Assembly (NCBI RefSeq): GCF_002860165.1
Contig: NZ_PGUZ01000016.1
Span: forward strand, 1 to 64,000
Source: Bacillus sp. V3-13
GTDB taxonomy: Bacteria; Bacillota; Bacilli; Bacillales; Cytobacillaceae
Direction of reading: 5' to 3'
DNA length: 64,000 bases
The notes beneath the pieces are model-generated. The model saw nothing but the letters and a program-made list of their open reading frames with translations. It ran no database searches and was not told the DNA's origin. Of this stretch, positions 23,867 to 34,384 are shown piece by piece. Made by a program: the position numbers and the translations under genes. Each line of letters starts with the position of its first letter. The first letter of the stretch is position 1.

Positions 23867-24621
23867 CGGACATGCACTCCTCTCTCCCGTAAAAGCTGTT
23901 TTACTTCGCTGACAGATGTCTCTTTATAGTGAAAAATCGAAGCAGCGAGGGCTGCATCCGCTTTGCCGTTTATAAAAGCATCGGCAAAATGCCCGCCGCT
24001 GCCCGCTCCTCCTGAAGCAATTACGGGAACTGTTACTGCCTCACTGACCGCTTTTGTTAAAGCAAGATCAAAACCGTTTTTCTCGCCATCGCTATCCATG
24101 CTCGTCAGGAGGATTTCTCCTGCGCCCCGCTCGACAGCTTCCTGCGCCCAGGCGACGACTTCGCGATCAGTCGGCGTCCTGCCACCGTGAGTATACACCC
24201 GCCATGAGCCGATTTCCGGGTCATATTTTGCATCGATCGCGACGACGATGCATTGGGTTCCGAAAAATTCAGCTCCTTCGGTAATTAAGCCGGGATTTAG
24301 TACAGCTGCCGTATTTAATGATACTTTATCAGCACCCGCGCGCAAAATTCGTTTCATATCCTCCAGCGAATTGATGCCGCCGCCAACGGTAAACGGAATG
24401 GCCAGTTGTGAAGCAACCGCCTTTACGACTTCAACCATTGTTTTTCGTCCTTCATGCGAAGCCGAAATATCTAAAAAGACGAGCTCATCCGCGCCCTGCT
24501 GATCGTAAAAGCGCGCCAGCTCGACTGGATCACCTGCATCGCGGAGCTGAACGAATTGGATCCCTTTTACAACCCGGCCTTCCTTGACGTCCAGACAAGG
24601 GATAATCCTTTTTGTAAGCAT
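23863..24621 (-). CDS. hisF: Imidazole glycerol phosphate synthase, cyclase subunit
   Basis: Uses ammonia passed from HisH to make imidazole glycerol phosphate and AICAR. The 252-residue TIM barrel has the catalytic aspartates in [15 protein letters not shown] (residue 11) and in [13 protein letters not shown] (near 130), and the phosphate loops GGGINS and ASGGAGS. It starts at ATG, one base after hisA stops, and ends overlapping hisI. Confidence 0.98.
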   Translation of the reverse strand: MLTKRIIPCLDVKEGRVVKGIQFVQLRDAGDPVELARFYDQQGADELVFLDISASHEGRKTMVEVVKAVASQLAIPFTVGGGINSLEDMKRILRAGADKVSLNTAAVLNPGLITEGAEFFGTQCIVVAIDAKYDPEIGSWRVYTHGGRTPTDREVVAWAQEAVERGAGEILLTSMDSDGEKNGFDLALTKAVSEAVTVPVIASGGAGSGGHFADAFINGKADAALAASIFHYKETSVSEVKQLLRERGVHVR

Positions 24622-24622
24622 T

Positions 24623-25354
24623 TTACGCTCTCACCTCTCTTAGTGCTTCTGCCAGCGTAAAACGCTTTTCATACAGAGCTTTCCCGACTATTGCTCCGCT
24701 AATCCCGCTTCTCTCGTAAGCTTGCAATTGCTTTAAATCATCAAGCGTGCTGACTCCTCCAGAGGCAATGACACTTTTCCCTGTTTCCTCAGCCATTTGC
24801 TTCACTGCCTGCAAATTCGGCCCTGACAAAGTCCCGTCCGTTGCAATATCGGTAAAAATAAACGTGTCCGCTCCTGCATCTGCAAACCGCTTTCCCAGCT
24901 CAATCGCGGACACTTCACTCGTCGTTACCCAACCGTGCGTGGCTACAAAGCCATCCTTTGCATCAATGCCGACCGCGATTTGCTCCCGATATTTTTTGAT
25001 CATTTCAATCGCAAAATCGGGATTTGAAACGGCAATGCTGCCAATAATCACCCGGGAAATTCCTTTATCAAGATAATGAGCAATATCAGCTTCCGTCCGG
25101 ATTCCTCCGCCAATTTGCACTTTTGCCCTTAATTCCCTGGCTGCCTGAATCACATATTGATCATTGACCCGTTTTCCATCCTTTGCACCATCTAGATCAA
25201 CCATATGAATCCACTCGGCACCATCATCGGCAAACTGCTTCGCCATCGAAAAAGGAGAATCACCGTACACCGTTTCTTTGTCATAGTCTCCCTGGAGAAG
25301 GCGGACACACTTCCCGCCTCTCATATCAATTGCCGGATAAATCGTGAATCCCAT
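24623..25354 (-). CDS. hisA: ProFAR isomerase (HisA)
   Basis: Converts ProFAR to PRFAR by an Amadori rearrangement. The 243-residue TIM barrel shares the fold of HisF, with the catalytic aspartate in [14 protein letters not shown] (residue 9) and a second in [12 protein letters not shown], and phosphate loops GGGIRT and ASGGVS. Its ATG shares one base with the hisH stop (TGATG), so the two are probably translated in tandem. Confidence 0.97.
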   Translation of the reverse strand: MGFTIYPAIDMRGGKCVRLLQGDYDKETVYGDSPFSMAKQFADDGAEWIHMVDLDGAKDGKRVNDQYVIQAARELRAKVQIGGGIRTEADIAHYLDKGISRVIIGSIAVSNPDFAIEMIKKYREQIAVGIDAKDGFVATHGWVTTSEVSAIELGKRFADAGADTFIFTDIATDGTLSGPNLQAVKQMAEETGKSVIASGGVSTLDDLKQLQAYERSGISGAIVGKALYEKRFTLAEALREVRA

Positions 25355-25986
25355 CAGGCCTTCTTCCTTTCTCCTGCAAGCTCGGTAAAATTGCGAAGCA
25401 GTTCCATGCCGAGAGGACCGCTTTTTTCAGGATGAAATTGCATCCCAAATATATTTGCCCTGCCCACTACCGCAGGAACTTCTACGTCATAATCGGCATC
25501 CGCGATGACGACTTCCTCGCCGGCACTTACATAGTAGGAATGGACAAAGTAGACAAAGTCGGCATCAATATTTTTTAAAATAGGTGAATCCTGGACGAAC
25601 CTAAGGCGATTCCAGCCCATATGCGGGACCTTATACGACTCCCCGCCGGCCGTGATGCCGGGAAAACGATGCACTTTTCCAGGCAGCAGCGACAGCCCTG
25701 CAGTCAATCCGTTTTCTTCACTTTCTTCAAAAAGCAGCTGCATGCCGAGGCAGATTCCAAGCAACGGTTTTCCAGTCCGGGCAAAGCGAATGATCATGTC
25801 GGCAAGCCCGGTCTGCTTCAGCCTTTCCATCGCATCCCGGAACGATCCGACCCCAGGCAGAATTAATGTATCAGCAGCTTCCAGCTCCTCGACGTTCTCC
25901 GAGATAAAAAACGGGACACCGAGCCGTTCGAGCGCTTTGCTGACGCTGAACAGATTGCCCATTCCATAATCGATAATCCCGATCAT
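25354..25986 (-). CDS. hisH: Imidazole glycerol phosphate synthase, glutamine amidotransferase subunit
   Basis: Releases ammonia from glutamine for HisF. The 210 residues form a class I amidotransferase with the nucleophile in [11 protein letters not shown] (near residue 80), the oxyanion segment LPGVGSF and the histidine-glutamate pair in MQFHPEKSG (near 184). It starts one base before the hisB stop codon ends, in a tight operon. Confidence 0.97.
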   Translation of the reverse strand: MIGIIDYGMGNLFSVSKALERLGVPFFISENVEELEAADTLILPGVGSFRDAMERLKQTGLADMIIRFARTGKPLLGICLGMQLLFEESEENGLTAGLSLLPGKVHRFPGITAGGESYKVPHMGWNRLRFVQDSPILKNIDADFVYFVHSYYVSAGEEVVIADADYDVEVPAVVGRANIFGMQFHPEKSGPLGMELLRNFTELAGERKKA

Positions 25987-26574
25987 TTATAACATCCCTT
26001 TCGTTGATGGGATCCCTTTGATGCGGGGATCAACAGTCGTTGCTTCATCAAGCGCTCTTGCCAGCGCCTTAAAAATCGCCTCAATCATATGGTGTGTGTT
26101 CTGCCCGAAATGAAGAATGACATGCAAATTCATCCTTGCCTCAAGCGCCAGCTTCCATAAAAATTCATGGACAAGCTCAGTGTCAAACGTCCCGACCTTC
26201 TGGCTTGGAAAATCGGCGCGCATTTCAAGATGCGGACGGTTGCTTAAATCAACAACCACCTGGGCAAGCGCCTCATCCATCGGCACAAATGCATTGCCGT
26301 AGCGCTTGATTCCTTTTTTATCGCCAAGCGCTTCCCGCAACGCCTGTCCAATACAGATGCCGATATCCTCTGTCGTATGGTGGTCATCTACGTCGGTATC
26401 GCCATTTGCATTGACCATCAAATCAAATTGCCCGTGCTTTGTGAATAAATCGAGCATATGCGTTAAAAACGGGACCCCTGTCTCGAGCTTCGAATGGCCC
26501 GATCCGTCTATTTCAAAAGATAGCTGAATATTTGTTTCGTTTGTTTTACGACTAATTTCCGCTGTTCTTGCCAT
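25987..26574 (-). CDS. hisB: Imidazoleglycerol-phosphate dehydratase
   Basis: Manganese enzyme that removes water from imidazole glycerol phosphate. The 195 residues carry both DHHTTEDIGI and HHMIEA metal-ligand motifs and the internal duplication of the family. It is a monofunctional HisB, with no phosphatase domain. I choose the ATG at 26574, ten bases after GGAGG, because the upstream ATG lies in that site. The ribosome site falls between hisB and the repeat array, so the array leaves it intact. Confidence 0.96.
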   Translation of the reverse strand: MARTAEISRKTNETNIQLSFEIDGSGHSKLETGVPFLTHMLDLFTKHGQFDLMVNANGDTDVDDHHTTEDIGICIGQALREALGDKKGIKRYGNAFVPMDEALAQVVVDLSNRPHLEMRADFPSQKVGTFDTELVHEFLWKLALEARMNLHVILHFGQNTHHMIEAIFKALARALDEATTVDPRIKGIPSTKGML

Positions 26575-26648
26575 GTTTGTCATCCCTCCATGTCCTAAAG
26601 TAAATGTGATGATCGCTTGAATCCGTCCGGTGCTGGCGAAACAGGTTT

Positions 26649-26775
26649 CGCTTAATTATTGCGCTGAGCGCTTAATTATTTTTCTGAACGCTTAATTATC
26701 CGCGTGAACGCTTAATTATTTTTCTGAGCGCTTAATTATCTGCATGAACGCTTAATTATTTTTCTGACGGGCTTA
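26649..26775 (-). repeat. 20-bp tandem repeat array 2, inside the his operon
   Basis: Six exact-period units (plus-strand CGCTTAATTA at 26649, 26669, 26689, 26709, 26729 and 26749) plus a degenerate seventh. On the minus strand the unit is ATAATTAAGCG(T/C)TCAGAAAA. The degenerate unit contains the hisD stop codon TAA at 26775-26773. It lies in the 198-base hisD-hisB gap, which is otherwise empty. Alternate units vary (TTTTTC versus CCGCG or CTGCA). Confidence 0.9.
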
Positions 26776-28044
26776 TTTTTCATGAAATCTCGCCTCTACA
26801 GCGCGCGCATGGGCTTCAAGCCCTTCGAGCCGGGCAAATGCTGCAATTTTTTCTCCATTTTCGTTTAACTTCTTTTCACTGTAATAAATAATACTCGACT
26901 TTTTCTGAAAATCTTCTACATTAAGCGGGCTTGAGAACCGGGCAGTGCCATTTGTCGGCAACACGTGGTTTGGGCCGGCAAAATAATCACCGACCGGCTC
27001 GGGGCTGAATCTGCCGATGAAAATCGCGCCCGCATGGCGGATTTTACCCAGCAGCTCAATTCCGTTGTCAGTCAAAATTTCGAGATGCTCCGGCGCCAGC
27101 TGATTGACAGTGTCAATCGCTTCGTCGATATTTTCCGCTAAATAAATGACGCCAAACTCCCGGATCGCTTGCGCCGCAATTTCTTTTCTTGGCAGGCGTT
27201 CCAGCTGCTTTTCAACTTCAATCGACACTGCTTCTGCCAGCGATTGCGATGTCGTGACGAGAATGCTGCACGCTCTTGGGTCATGCTCTGCCTGGGAAAG
27301 CAGGTCAGCAGCGATTTCATCAGGAAAAGCCGAATCATCGGCGAGTATCGTAATTTCGCTCGGACCGGCAATCATATCGATATCGACATCGCCGAACACT
27401 TCACGCTTGGCAAGGGCGACGTAAATATTTCCGGGACCGACAATTTTATCGACCGGCCGGATCGATTCCGTTCCGTATGCGAGTGCTGCAATCGCCTGGG
27501 CACCACCGACCTTGTATATTTCCTCAACTCCAGCTTCCTTGGCAGCGACCAGAACGGCGGCCGGAAGCTTGCCTGTTTCATCCGGCGGAGAAACCATGAC
27601 AATCCGCTTAACGCCTGCTGCTTTTGCCGGAACGACATTCATAAGCACCGATGACGGGTAGGCTGCGGTGCCTCCCGGAACATAAACACCGACTGCATCG
27701 AGCGGGGTTACTTTTTGGCCGAGCATCGTTCCGGATTCATCGATTGTCATCCACGACGGGTTAAGCTGCTTCTCATGGAATAACCGAATGTTCAGAGCCG
27801 CCTCTTTTATAATCGCAACAAGCTCTGCATCAATTTCCGCATACGCTTCTTCAATCTCAGCCTGGTCAACCGTTAAGCCAGCCAACCTGGCACCGTCAAA
27901 CTTTTCCGTGTATGCCAATAGCGCGGCATCACCTTGCTTTCGAACATTGGCAATAATCGCTTTTACGGCCGAACGCTGCTCTTCTGTCCCGCTGTCAATC
28001 GACCTTTTCAGGGAAATTTGTTCGTCAATTTTGCGTATCTCCAT
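26773..28044 (-). CDS. hisD: Histidinol dehydrogenase
   Basis: Oxidises histidinol to histidine in two NAD-linked steps using zinc. The 423 residues have the signature [15 protein letters not shown], zinc-ligand region [11 protein letters not shown] (near 250-260) and the [16 protein letters not shown] segment near 370. The ATG at 28044 follows AAAGGGTGGAAAAA; a GTG three codons upstream overlaps that site. Its stop codon lies within the first unit of the repeat array. Confidence 0.97.
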   Translation of the reverse strand: MEIRKIDEQISLKRSIDSGTEEQRSAVKAIIANVRKQGDAALLAYTEKFDGARLAGLTVDQAEIEEAYAEIDAELVAIIKEAALNIRLFHEKQLNPSWMTIDESGTMLGQKVTPLDAVGVYVPGGTAAYPSSVLMNVVPAKAAGVKRIVMVSPPDETGKLPAAVLVAAKEAGVEEIYKVGGAQAIAALAYGTESIRPVDKIVGPGNIYVALAKREVFGDVDIDMIAGPSEITILADDSAFPDEIAADLLSQAEHDPRACSILVTTSQSLAEAVSIEVEKQLERLPRKEIAAQAIREFGVIYLAENIDEAIDTVNQLAPEHLEILTDNGIELLGKIRHAGAIFIGRFSPEPVGDYFAGPNHVLPTNGTARFSSPLNVEDFQKKSSIIYYSEKKLNENGEKIAAFARLEGLEAHARAVEARFHEK

Positions 28045-28073
28045 TTTTTCCACCCTTTCAAGCCTGACCGCGT

Positions 28074-28712
28074 TTATGCAGGCTCTCCGTCAATAACTGC
28101 TCCCAGTCTTTCAACAAGCTCGCTGATTCTGCTATCTTTTATCCGGTAGCTGACCGGATTGACAAGCAGCCGCGTTGTAATATCGGCAATTCTTTCGTAT
28201 TCGACCAGGCCGTTTTCTTTTAAGGTCCTGCCTGTCGACACGATATCGACGATCCGGTCTGACAGCCCGATGATCGGCGCCAGTTCAATCGAACCGTTCA
28301 GCTTAATGATTTCGACTTGTTCTCCCTGCTGGCGAAAATAAGCGGCGGCTACATTCGGATACTTTGTTGCAATTCTCGGGGCAACATCGTTCATCTTTGT
28401 GTCAGGCAGCCCGGCCACAGCCAAATAGCAGCTGCTGATTTTTAAGTCAAGCAACTCATACACGTCCCGTTCTTCCTCAAGCATGACATCCTTTCCGGCC
28501 ATGCCAAGGTCGGCAACGCCATGCTCGACGTATGTCGGCACATCCATCGGCTTGGCGAGGATAAAGCGGAGCCGTTCTTCTTCGACTTCCAGAATCAGCT
28601 TTCGCGACTCATCAAATTCGGGCGGAAGCTTGTACCCTGCTTTGCGGAGCAGGTCTGCCGCCTCTTCAAAAATCCGCCCTTTCGGCATCGCAATCGTTAA
28701 AAAATCATTCAT
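28074..28712 (-). CDS. hisG: ATP phosphoribosyltransferase, short-form catalytic subunit
   Basis: Condenses ATP with PRPP, the first and regulated step of histidine synthesis. At 212 residues it is the short HisG that lacks the C-terminal regulatory domain and needs HisZ, encoded directly upstream. Motifs: [14 protein letters not shown] at the start, [10 protein letters not shown] near 64 and the PRPP loop [16 protein letters not shown] near 155. The ATG at 28712 follows AAGGAG and overlaps the hisZ end by eight bases. Confidence 0.97.
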   Translation of the reverse strand: MNDFLTIAMPKGRIFEEAADLLRKAGYKLPPEFDESRKLILEVEEERLRFILAKPMDVPTYVEHGVADLGMAGKDVMLEEERDVYELLDLKISSCYLAVAGLPDTKMNDVAPRIATKYPNVAAAYFRQQGEQVEIIKLNGSIELAPIIGLSDRIVDIVSTGRTLKENGLVEYERIADITTRLLVNPVSYRIKDSRISELVERLGAVIDGEPA

Positions 28713-29892
28713 GAGGAGACTCCTTTCCTGCGCTGCCAAGCAAAAAGCTGGTCTCAGCATACTTGTTTGTATAGGCGTCAACATTTTTCACACCGTTAAT
28801 ATCCTGGAGTACTACCTTTAGCCCGCTTTGGCGTTTCGTTTTTGCCAATTCATATGCCTCTTTGCGGCGCTCACCGCTAAAAAGGATACAGTGGACAGGT
28901 TCGTTGCTTTCGATCGGGCCGAGTGCTTCAAGAAGATTGTCGAGCCGGATTGCAAAACCGGTTGCGCCGCTCGATTTGCCAAACTTTCGGAGCAGGAGGT
29001 CATACCTGCCTCCATTGCCGATAGGAAAGCCGACCTGGCCTGCATACACTTCAAAAACAATTCCCGTATAATAGCTCATGTGGCTGATGAGAGTCAGATC
29101 AAATTTTATTTTTTCCGACAAGCCGAAATCAGCGATAATGTTCCAAAGCTGGCTCAATTGCGAGACCGCTGCTGCTCCTGTCCCGTTTTCAATCAGACTT
29201 AAAGCTTTTTCAATTACTTCCTGGCCGCCGCGCAGCTTTAGAAAATCAAGAAGACGCTGTTTATCAATCGATGATAACGACAGGGATTTCACATGTTCGC
29301 GGTAGCCAACATAATTTTTTTCATGAAGAAACTTCATTAACGACTCGACCCGCTCACCTGTTCCAAGAATTTGTAAAAACAATTCGCGGACAAAGCTGAT
29401 ATGTCCAACAGACAGCTGAAAATCGCTCAAGCCTGTTTCTTCAAGCACCGAGATCAATAACGCAATCACTTCGCCATCCGCGCTGATTGTCTCATCCCCA
29501 ATGCATTCGACCCCGATCTGCTCAAACTCTGCCGGCCGGCCGCCTTCGCGCTGCTGGGCCCTGTACACATTTGCCGCATAAGCGAGCCTTAACGGCATAT
29601 CGTCGTTTAACAGCTTGGAAGCAGCGACTCGCGCAATTGGGGCAGTCATATCGGGCCGCAAAACAAGGGTGTGCCCCTGCTGATCCAGCAATTTAAACAG
29701 CTGCCTGTCTAAAATCGCCGAAGCAGATCCGACCGTTTCAAAGTATTCAAGGGCGGGGGTTTCAATAAATTGATAGCCCCAATGTTTCATGCCATTCTCG
29801 ATCGACGTTCGCACTTTCTCCTTCATTTCGTATAATTCCGGCAATGTATCTCTCATGCCCAACGGCTTTTCAAACATAAATAACTGGCTCAT
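28705..29892 (-). CDS. hisZ: ATP phosphoribosyltransferase regulatory subunit
   Basis: A histidyl-tRNA synthetase paralogue without aminoacylation activity that forms an octamer with short HisG and confers feedback control. The 395 residues keep the synthetase core (motif 2 region [13 protein letters not shown] near 75 and the GGRYD loop near 278). I use the ATG at 29892 behind AAAGGATG; the open frame continues 33 codons upstream without a ribosome site. First gene of the his operon. Confidence 0.95.
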   Translation of the reverse strand: MSQLFMFEKPLGMRDTLPELYEMKEKVRTSIENGMKHWGYQFIETPALEYFETVGSASAILDRQLFKLLDQQGHTLVLRPDMTAPIARVAASKLLNDDMPLRLAYAANVYRAQQREGGRPAEFEQIGVECIGDETISADGEVIALLISVLEETGLSDFQLSVGHISFVRELFLQILGTGERVESLMKFLHEKNYVGYREHVKSLSLSSIDKQRLLDFLKLRGGQEVIEKALSLIENGTGAAAVSQLSQLWNIIADFGLSEKIKFDLTLISHMSYYTGIVFEVYAGQVGFPIGNGGRYDLLLRKFGKSSGATGFAIRLDNLLEALGPIESNEPVHCILFSGERRKEAYELAKTKRQSGLKVVLQDINGVKNVDAYTNKYAETSFLLGSAGKESPHE

Positions 29893-30019
29893 TGTATTCA
29901 TCCTTTGCTGAAAACTAAAACGCACATTTATGAAGTTACGTTTATTTTGTTCTTTAAGCGGTTTGCTATTAAACTTTATGTTCCGCAACATTAATAGTTG
30001 TTTATTGTCTCAAAATACT

Positions 30020-30039
30020 TTAGTTCGCTAATGTATTAG
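30020..30039 (-). promoter_or_regulatory. Overlapping palindromes in the his leader
   Basis: TTAG-CGAA-CTAA (30020-30031) and CTAAT-AC-ATTAG (30028-30039) overlap about 12 to 32 bases downstream of the predicted start site. They look like an operator. A TrpR-like regulator (YerC/HisR) is thought to control his genes in Firmicutes, but I cannot confirm that this is its site. Confidence 0.4.
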
Positions 30040-30057
30040 CAAAATGAAGTTATCTGT

Positions 30058-30086
30058 AGTGTAACGGTTTTAAGGAGTACCGTCAA
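30058..30086 (-). promoter_or_regulatory. Sigma-A promoter of the his operon
   Basis: On the minus strand TTGACG (30086-30081), a 17-base spacer and TACACT (30063-30058), giving a leader of about 160 nt before hisZ. No T-box consensus is present in the leader. Confidence 0.8.
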
Positions 30087-30112
30087 CTAAAAAAATGCCT
30101 GATTTTACAAAT

Positions 30113-30148
30113 AAAAAGAGCCTTATTAACCTTTGTTAATAAAGCTCT
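30113..30148 (-). terminator. Terminator overlapping the yvoF end
   Basis: On the minus strand AGAGCTTTATTAAC pairs with GTTAATAAGGCTCT (14 positions, one G-U or mismatch), followed by five Ts. Its upstream arm includes the last yvoF codons and the stop codon. It ends the hprK-lgt-yvoD-ppaX-yvoF unit. Confidence 0.85.
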
Positions 30149-30671
30149 GATTGTATATTGGATCCTCCGCCCGGCGTTCCGCCATCTGTTCCTTCGTGTA
30201 GATGACACGCATCGGGTTGCCCCCGACAAAGGCCCCGGCAGGAACATCCTTATGGACGAGCGTACCAGCGGAGACAATCGCCCCATCACCAATCGAAACC
30301 CCCGGCAATATCGTCGTGTTCGCGCCAATCATTACTTCACTGCCAATCTCGACCGGTCCAAGCCGGTATTCTTTAATCAGGTATTCATGGGCAAGAATTG
30401 TCGTATTATAGCCGATGACAGTATTGCGGCCGACACTGATTTTTTCCGGAAACATGATATCAAGCATGACCATCAGCGCAAACGAGGTTTGCTCGCCGAT
30501 CTTCATTTTTAAAAAGGTGCGATACAGCCAGTTTTTCATACCGAGGAACGGGGTGTAGCGGGCGATCTGGATCACTGCAAAATTCTTGACGACCTTGAAA
30601 AAGGGAACCGTTTTATAAACATGCCAGAGAGAATTTGCTCCTTCCACAGGATAGCGGGTTGTTTTTCTCAT
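30126..30671 (-). CDS. yvoF: Left-handed beta-helix acyltransferase, YvoF-like
   Basis: A hexapeptide-repeat O-acetyltransferase-like protein (181 residues) with repeating ISVGRNTVIGYNTTI, VEIGSEVMIGANTTILPG and VSIGDGAIVSAGTLV segments from about 80 to 150 and the PAGAFVGGNPMRVI ending typical of xenobiotic or sugar acetyltransferases. The acceptor is unknown. ATG at 30671 follows GGAGTGTAGG and lies one base after the ppaX stop, so the genes are coupled. Confidence 0.88.
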   Translation of the reverse strand: MRKTTRYPVEGANSLWHVYKTVPFFKVVKNFAVIQIARYTPFLGMKNWLYRTFLKMKIGEQTSFALMVMLDIMFPEKISVGRNTVIGYNTTILAHEYLIKEYRLGPVEIGSEVMIGANTTILPGVSIGDGAIVSAGTLVHKDVPAGAFVGGNPMRVIYTKEQMAERRAEDPIYNQSFINKG

Positions 30672-30672
30672 C

Positions 30673-31317
30673 CTACACTCCGACAATGTCCAGTAAATCC
30701 GGCATTGTTTCAAGGATGTAATCAGGCTGATAGGAAGCTATATAATCGCGTCCTTTTACAGTCCAGGCTACGCCTGCCGTCTTCGTTCCGGCATTTTTGC
30801 CTGCCAGCACATCATGGTGGTTGTCGCCGACCATGATCGCTTCAAAAGGATGTGAACCGAGATGGTTTAAAGCTTTTAGCACCGGTTCCGGATCGGGCTT
30901 TGCTTTCTCAACATGATCCAGGGCGACAATCACATCAAAAAACGGGTCGAGATTGGTCAGCTTTAAGCCTTTTAAAATGACATCCTCCATTTTCGTCGAG
31001 ACAATCGCGAGCTTGTAGTCGTTTTCCTTCAAGGTTCGAATTGTCTCAAAGACACCTGTAAATTCTTTGACAAGCAGGTCATGGTTCGAGATATTATATT
31101 TCCGGTATGTCTTAATCATATCCTCTGTCAAATTTGGGTCAATTGAATTAAAAGTGTCCGTAAGCGGCGGACCAATAAACTGCAGAACATCTTCGCGCTT
31201 ATATTTTTCAGGATAATAGCTTTCGAGCGTATGCAAAAATGAAGAAATAATCAGTTCATTTGTATCGATTAATGTTCCGTCCAAATCAAATAAAATCGCT
31301 TTAATATTAGTGCTCAT
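30673..31317 (-). CDS. ppaX: Pyrophosphatase PpaX
   Basis: HAD-superfamily pyrophosphatase that in Bacillus hydrolyses the pyrophosphate released when HprK dephosphorylates Ser-P-HPr. The 214 residues have motif [12 protein letters not shown] near residue 10, a helical cap, motif II (IVSTK), and motif III/IV in KPDPEPVL and [12 protein letters not shown]. The ATG at 31317 follows GGAAGCC and lies inside the end of yvoD. Its partner hprK is two genes upstream, as in B. subtilis. Confidence 0.93.
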   Translation of the reverse strand: MSTNIKAILFDLDGTLIDTNELIISSFLHTLESYYPEKYKREDVLQFIGPPLTDTFNSIDPNLTEDMIKTYRKYNISNHDLLVKEFTGVFETIRTLKENDYKLAIVSTKMEDVILKGLKLTNLDPFFDVIVALDHVEKAKPDPEPVLKALNHLGSHPFEAIMVGDNHHDVLAGKNAGTKTAGVAWTVKGRDYIASYQPDYILETMPDLLDIVGV

Positions 31318-32254
31318 ATGTGGCTTCCTTTCCTTTTGCAAGCTCGGCCCGGTTCCAAATAAATGCCACACCCACTGTTAACAGGATCGCAACTGTAACG
31401 CGGATCAATAACAGCGGCAGAACCGGAATTCCCAATGGAATAAAGATTAATGTATCCTCAATAACAGCATGGCAGGCAACGAGAAAAATAAACGCAATCG
31501 TGACATCCTTTTTGCTGACCCCGTCGTCTCTGACCGCCTGGATCATTACTCCTGCTCCCATTGCCAGGCCGAATAAAAGCCCGGACGCGAGCGTCGTCGA
31601 AGTATTTTCCTTCATGCCAAGCAGCCTCGTAACCGGCGCCATCCAATTTGAGAAAACATTAAGCCATTTTAAATCCTTTAAAAATTGGATCCCGACCATT
31701 AACGGGATCACGACGGCGGCAAGCTGAATGATGCCGATCCCGCCTTTTTCGACCGCCCCGATAAATATTTCTGAAAACCCTTGTGCCGGCTCCTCTTTTG
31801 CAGGTATCAGCCCGTATTTCGCCATTTCCGCCCCGCCCTGCCAAACAAGATTAATGACGACGGCGGATATAAAAGCAAGCCCGAGCCTGACCAGGATGAC
31901 AATCCACAGCTTAACGCCAACCTTTAAGGCAACCCCTGTTTCAATAAGCAAGTTATGGGAAAACGACAGCATCACCGCAAGAATAAATACTTCTTTAACG
32001 GTTAGATCAAGAGAAAGAATCGCACCAATCGCAGCATATAAGTTTAAAAAATTGCCGAGAACAAGTGGAATCGCTGCATCCCCTGACAGGCCGAAAACCG
32101 TCATTAATGGTGCAATCATGTCAACAACCCATGGCAGCACAGGCGTATACTGAAGCAGAGTCACAATCAGCGTTACCGGAAAAATAATTTTTCCCAGTGA
32201 CCATGTCGTTTGTAAACCAACTATTAATCCCTTTTTGATTGAACCAAGCAGCAT
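31307..32254 (-). CDS. yvoD: YvoD, nucleoside-recognition (Gate) domain membrane protein
   Basis: A 315-residue integral membrane protein with about eight hydrophobic helices and two Gate-type segments ([18 protein letters not shown] near 60-80; [14 protein letters not shown] near 230), as in SpmA/SpmB-like and nucleoside-recognition families. Substrate and function are unknown. It overlaps ppaX by 11 bases and follows lgt by 16, in a conserved operon. Confidence 0.85.
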   Translation of the reverse strand: MLLGSIKKGLIVGLQTTWSLGKIIFPVTLIVTLLQYTPVLPWVVDMIAPLMTVFGLSGDAAIPLVLGNFLNLYAAIGAILSLDLTVKEVFILAVMLSFSHNLLIETGVALKVGVKLWIVILVRLGLAFISAVVINLVWQGGAEMAKYGLIPAKEEPAQGFSEIFIGAVEKGGIGIIQLAAVVIPLMVGIQFLKDLKWLNVFSNWMAPVTRLLGMKENTSTTLASGLLFGLAMGAGVMIQAVRDDGVSKKDVTIAFIFLVACHAVIEDTLIFIPLGIPVLPLLLIRVTVAILLTVGVAFIWNRAELAKGKEATYEH

Positions 32255-32270
32255 GTTCTCTTCCCCTCTT

Positions 32271-33086
32271 TTATGCTTTGTCTAAATAGCGGGCCTTCGA
32301 TAGCCCTGCTTTTCTTCTGTAAACAAGTAAAACAACTGCCCCGATAATTAATACAATCGAGATCGTCTGTGCCATTCTTAAGCTTTCAGTCAGCATCAGG
32401 CTGTCGGTCCGCAATCCTTCGATAAAAAACCGGCCGATTGAATACCAAATCACATAAGTAAGGAAGAGTTCACCGCGCCGCAAATTTACTTTGCGCAACA
32501 ACATTAACACAATAAATCCGGCCAGGTTCCAAACTGACTCATATAAAAAAGTTGGATGATAATAGCTTCCCCCTATGTACATCTGATTGATGATAAATTC
32601 GGGCAGAAAAAGGTCTTCAAGAAAAGCGCGGCTCACTTCTCCGCCATGCGCTTCCTGGTTGATAAAATTCCCCCATCTGCCGATCGCCTGGCCAAGGATA
32701 ATGCTCGGTGCCGTAATATCGGCAAGCTTCCAAAAAGATATCTTTTTTTTCTTTGCAAAAATATACGCTGTGATCACGGAACCGATCAACGCCCCGTGGA
32801 TGGCAATTCCGCCATTCCAAATCTGTACGATTTCACCGGGATTCTGCGCATAATAGTCCCATTCAAAAATGACGTAATAAATCCGCGCACTAATGATGGC
32901 AATTGGAATCGCCCACAGCATCAAATCAGCAAGATGATCCTTTGAAAGGCCCCTTCTTTCCGCTTCCCTCATCGCAATCCAGAGCGCCAGTGCAATCCCG
33001 ACACCAATTATCACGCCATACCAATGAACTTGTATCGGCCCAAGCGTGAAGGCAATCGGATCAAGCGGCTGAATATTTTCTCCCAT
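32271..33086 (-). CDS. lgt: Prolipoprotein diacylglyceryl transferase
   Basis: Transfers diacylglycerol from phosphatidylglycerol to the lipobox cysteine of prelipoproteins, in the membrane. The 271 residues have about seven helices, the Lgt signature [14 protein letters not shown] near 135-148 and the conserved [10 protein letters not shown] and [10 protein letters not shown] segments. I use the ATG at 33086, about eight bases after AGAGGAG, rather than the GTG two codons upstream. Confidence 0.97.
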   Translation of the reverse strand: MGENIQPLDPIAFTLGPIQVHWYGVIIGVGIALALWIAMREAERRGLSKDHLADLMLWAIPIAIISARIYYVIFEWDYYAQNPGEIVQIWNGGIAIHGALIGSVITAYIFAKKKKISFWKLADITAPSIILGQAIGRWGNFINQEAHGGEVSRAFLEDLFLPEFIINQMYIGGSYYHPTFLYESVWNLAGFIVLMLLRKVNLRRGELFLTYVIWYSIGRFFIEGLRTDSLMLTESLRMAQTISIVLIIGAVVLLVYRRKAGLSKARYLDKA

Positions 33087-33116
33087 GTTCACTTCTCCTC
33101 TTTCAGCTTATTAATC

Positions 33117-34052
33117 TTACATATCTTCGTGTTCGCCATCTTCGATCACATCGGTCAATCGGCTTGTGAACTGTTCAGCCGCATTCATTCCCATTCGTTT
33201 CAAGCGGAAATTCATCGCTGCCACTTCAATAATAACAGCAAGGTTTCGGCCCGGCCGAACTGGAACGGTCAACTTTGTAATCTCGGTATCAATGATTTTC
33301 ATTTTTTCTTCATCCAATCCGAGCCGGTCATAGGTTTTATTTTGGTCCCACAGTTCAAGGCTGATGACGAGGGAAATCCGTTTGTAGCTGCGAACAGATC
33401 CGGCCCCAAATAGCGTCATCACATTGATGATGCCGAGTCCCCTGATTTCAAGCAAATGCTCGATCAGCTCGGGTGCATTGCCCACCAATGTATCCTGGTC
33501 TTCCTGGCGGATCTCAACGCAGTCATCGGCAACGAGGCGATGCCCGCGTTTGACAAGCTCCAATGCTGTTTCACTTTTACCGACGCCGCTTTTTCCGGTA
33601 ATTAGCACACCGACACCGTAGATATCGACAAGAACCCCATGAACGGCGGTCGTCGGGGCGAGCTTGCTTTCAAGAAAATTGGTCAAACGGCTCGAAAAAC
33701 GGGTTGTTTTCCATTTTGCGCGCAGCACAGGAACAGATTCCCGTTCTGACGCTTCGATGAGTTCTTCAGGAACGTCCATTTCTCTTGTCACAATGATCGC
33801 CGGAGTGATGTCGGTGCAAAGCTGTTCCATCCGGGACTTTCGTTCATGGCCATTTATTTTGGCAAAAAAGGTCAGCTCCGTTTTTCCCAGGAGCTGGATC
33901 CTTTCGGCAGGATAATACTCAAAGTATCCGGCAATCTCAATTCCCGGCCGTGAAATATCGCTGGTTGTAATCGGGCGGTTAATTCCTTCCTCCCCGCTGA
34001 TAAGCTCGAGATCGAATTTTTCGATAATATCTTTCGTACGAACTTTTGGCAA
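33117..34052 (-). CDS. hprK: HPr kinase/phosphorylase
   Basis: Phosphorylates HPr and Crh on serine 46 in response to fructose-1,6-bisphosphate and ATP, and reverses this with phosphate, so it sets carbon catabolite repression. The 311 residues have an N-terminal domain (1-125) and a C-terminal kinase with Walker A GKSGVGKS near 154-161 and the signature [13 protein letters not shown] near 200. The start is TTG (34052) behind AAAGGAGG and aligns with the B. subtilis N terminus. It begins a five-gene operon ending with yvoF. Confidence 0.97.
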   Translation of the reverse strand: MPKVRTKDIIEKFDLELISGEEGINRPITTSDISRPGIEIAGYFEYYPAERIQLLGKTELTFFAKINGHERKSRMEQLCTDITPAIIVTREMDVPEELIEASERESVPVLRAKWKTTRFSSRLTNFLESKLAPTTAVHGVLVDIYGVGVLITGKSGVGKSETALELVKRGHRLVADDCVEIRQEDQDTLVGNAPELIEHLLEIRGLGIINVMTLFGAGSVRSYKRISLVISLELWDQNKTYDRLGLDEEKMKIIDTEITKLTVPVRPGRNLAVIIEVAAMNFRLKRMGMNAAEQFTSRLTDVIEDGEHEDM

Positions 34053-34121
34053 CCTAAGCTTCCTCCTTTGGTACGTACTCGTAACATAAGTTGATACGCG
34101 CTCGTAAAATTAGCTTCTCTT

Positions 34122-34149
34122 ATTTTAGCACTTTTTGAGAAAGAACCAA
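34122..34149 (-). promoter_or_regulatory. Sigma-A promoter of the hprK operon
   Basis: On the minus strand TTGGTT (34149-34144), a 16-base spacer and TAAAAT (34127-34122), about 70 bases upstream of the hprK TTG. Confidence 0.65.
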
Positions 34150-34280
34150 ACGAATGGATACAGAAATCTTTTCATTCGAGTTTTTTTGTGCTTAGGAAGA
34201 GATTTATATTAATAGGAATAATCACGGCAAAAACACATACATTTTACCATGGACAAAAAGTGTTTTTTCTTTCGGAATAG

Positions 34281-34312
34281 GTATAGACAACTATACTTCT
34301 TACTGCTATGAT
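34281..34312 (+). promoter_or_regulatory. murP promoter with NagR-type operator
   Basis: A perfect inverted repeat GTATAG-ACAA-CTATAC (34281-34296) contains the -35 element TAGACA (34284-34289); a 17-base spacer leads to TATGAT (34307-34312). The site is nearly identical to the one at the nagA promoter and resembles the GGTATAGA half-site bound by YvoA/NagR in B. subtilis, which predicts repression by the nagR product. Confidence 0.82.
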
Positions 34313-34317
34313 AATGG

Positions 34318-34331
34318 TGTAAACGAATTCA
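34318..34331 (+). promoter_or_regulatory. cre-like site downstream of the murP promoter
   Basis: TGTAAACGAATTCA matches the CcpA cre consensus TGWAANCGNTNWCA with one mismatch and lies just after the -10, where CcpA binding would block transcription. Confidence 0.6.
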
Positions 34332-34384
34332 TTTTTTAATTTTTGGAATTTTTATTCTATTATTCTTTTAAGGGGGAAAGAACT

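Noticed and set aside
29893-30057. T-box or attenuator in the his leader
   Set aside because: No AGGGTGGNACCGCG-type T-box sequence and no competing hairpin with a T run before hisZ.
34151-34187. Plus-strand terminator-like hairpin (CGAATG/CATTCG then seven Ts)
   Set aside because: No plus-strand gene lies upstream; the stem is six pairs with a large loop, and it borders the hprK promoter.
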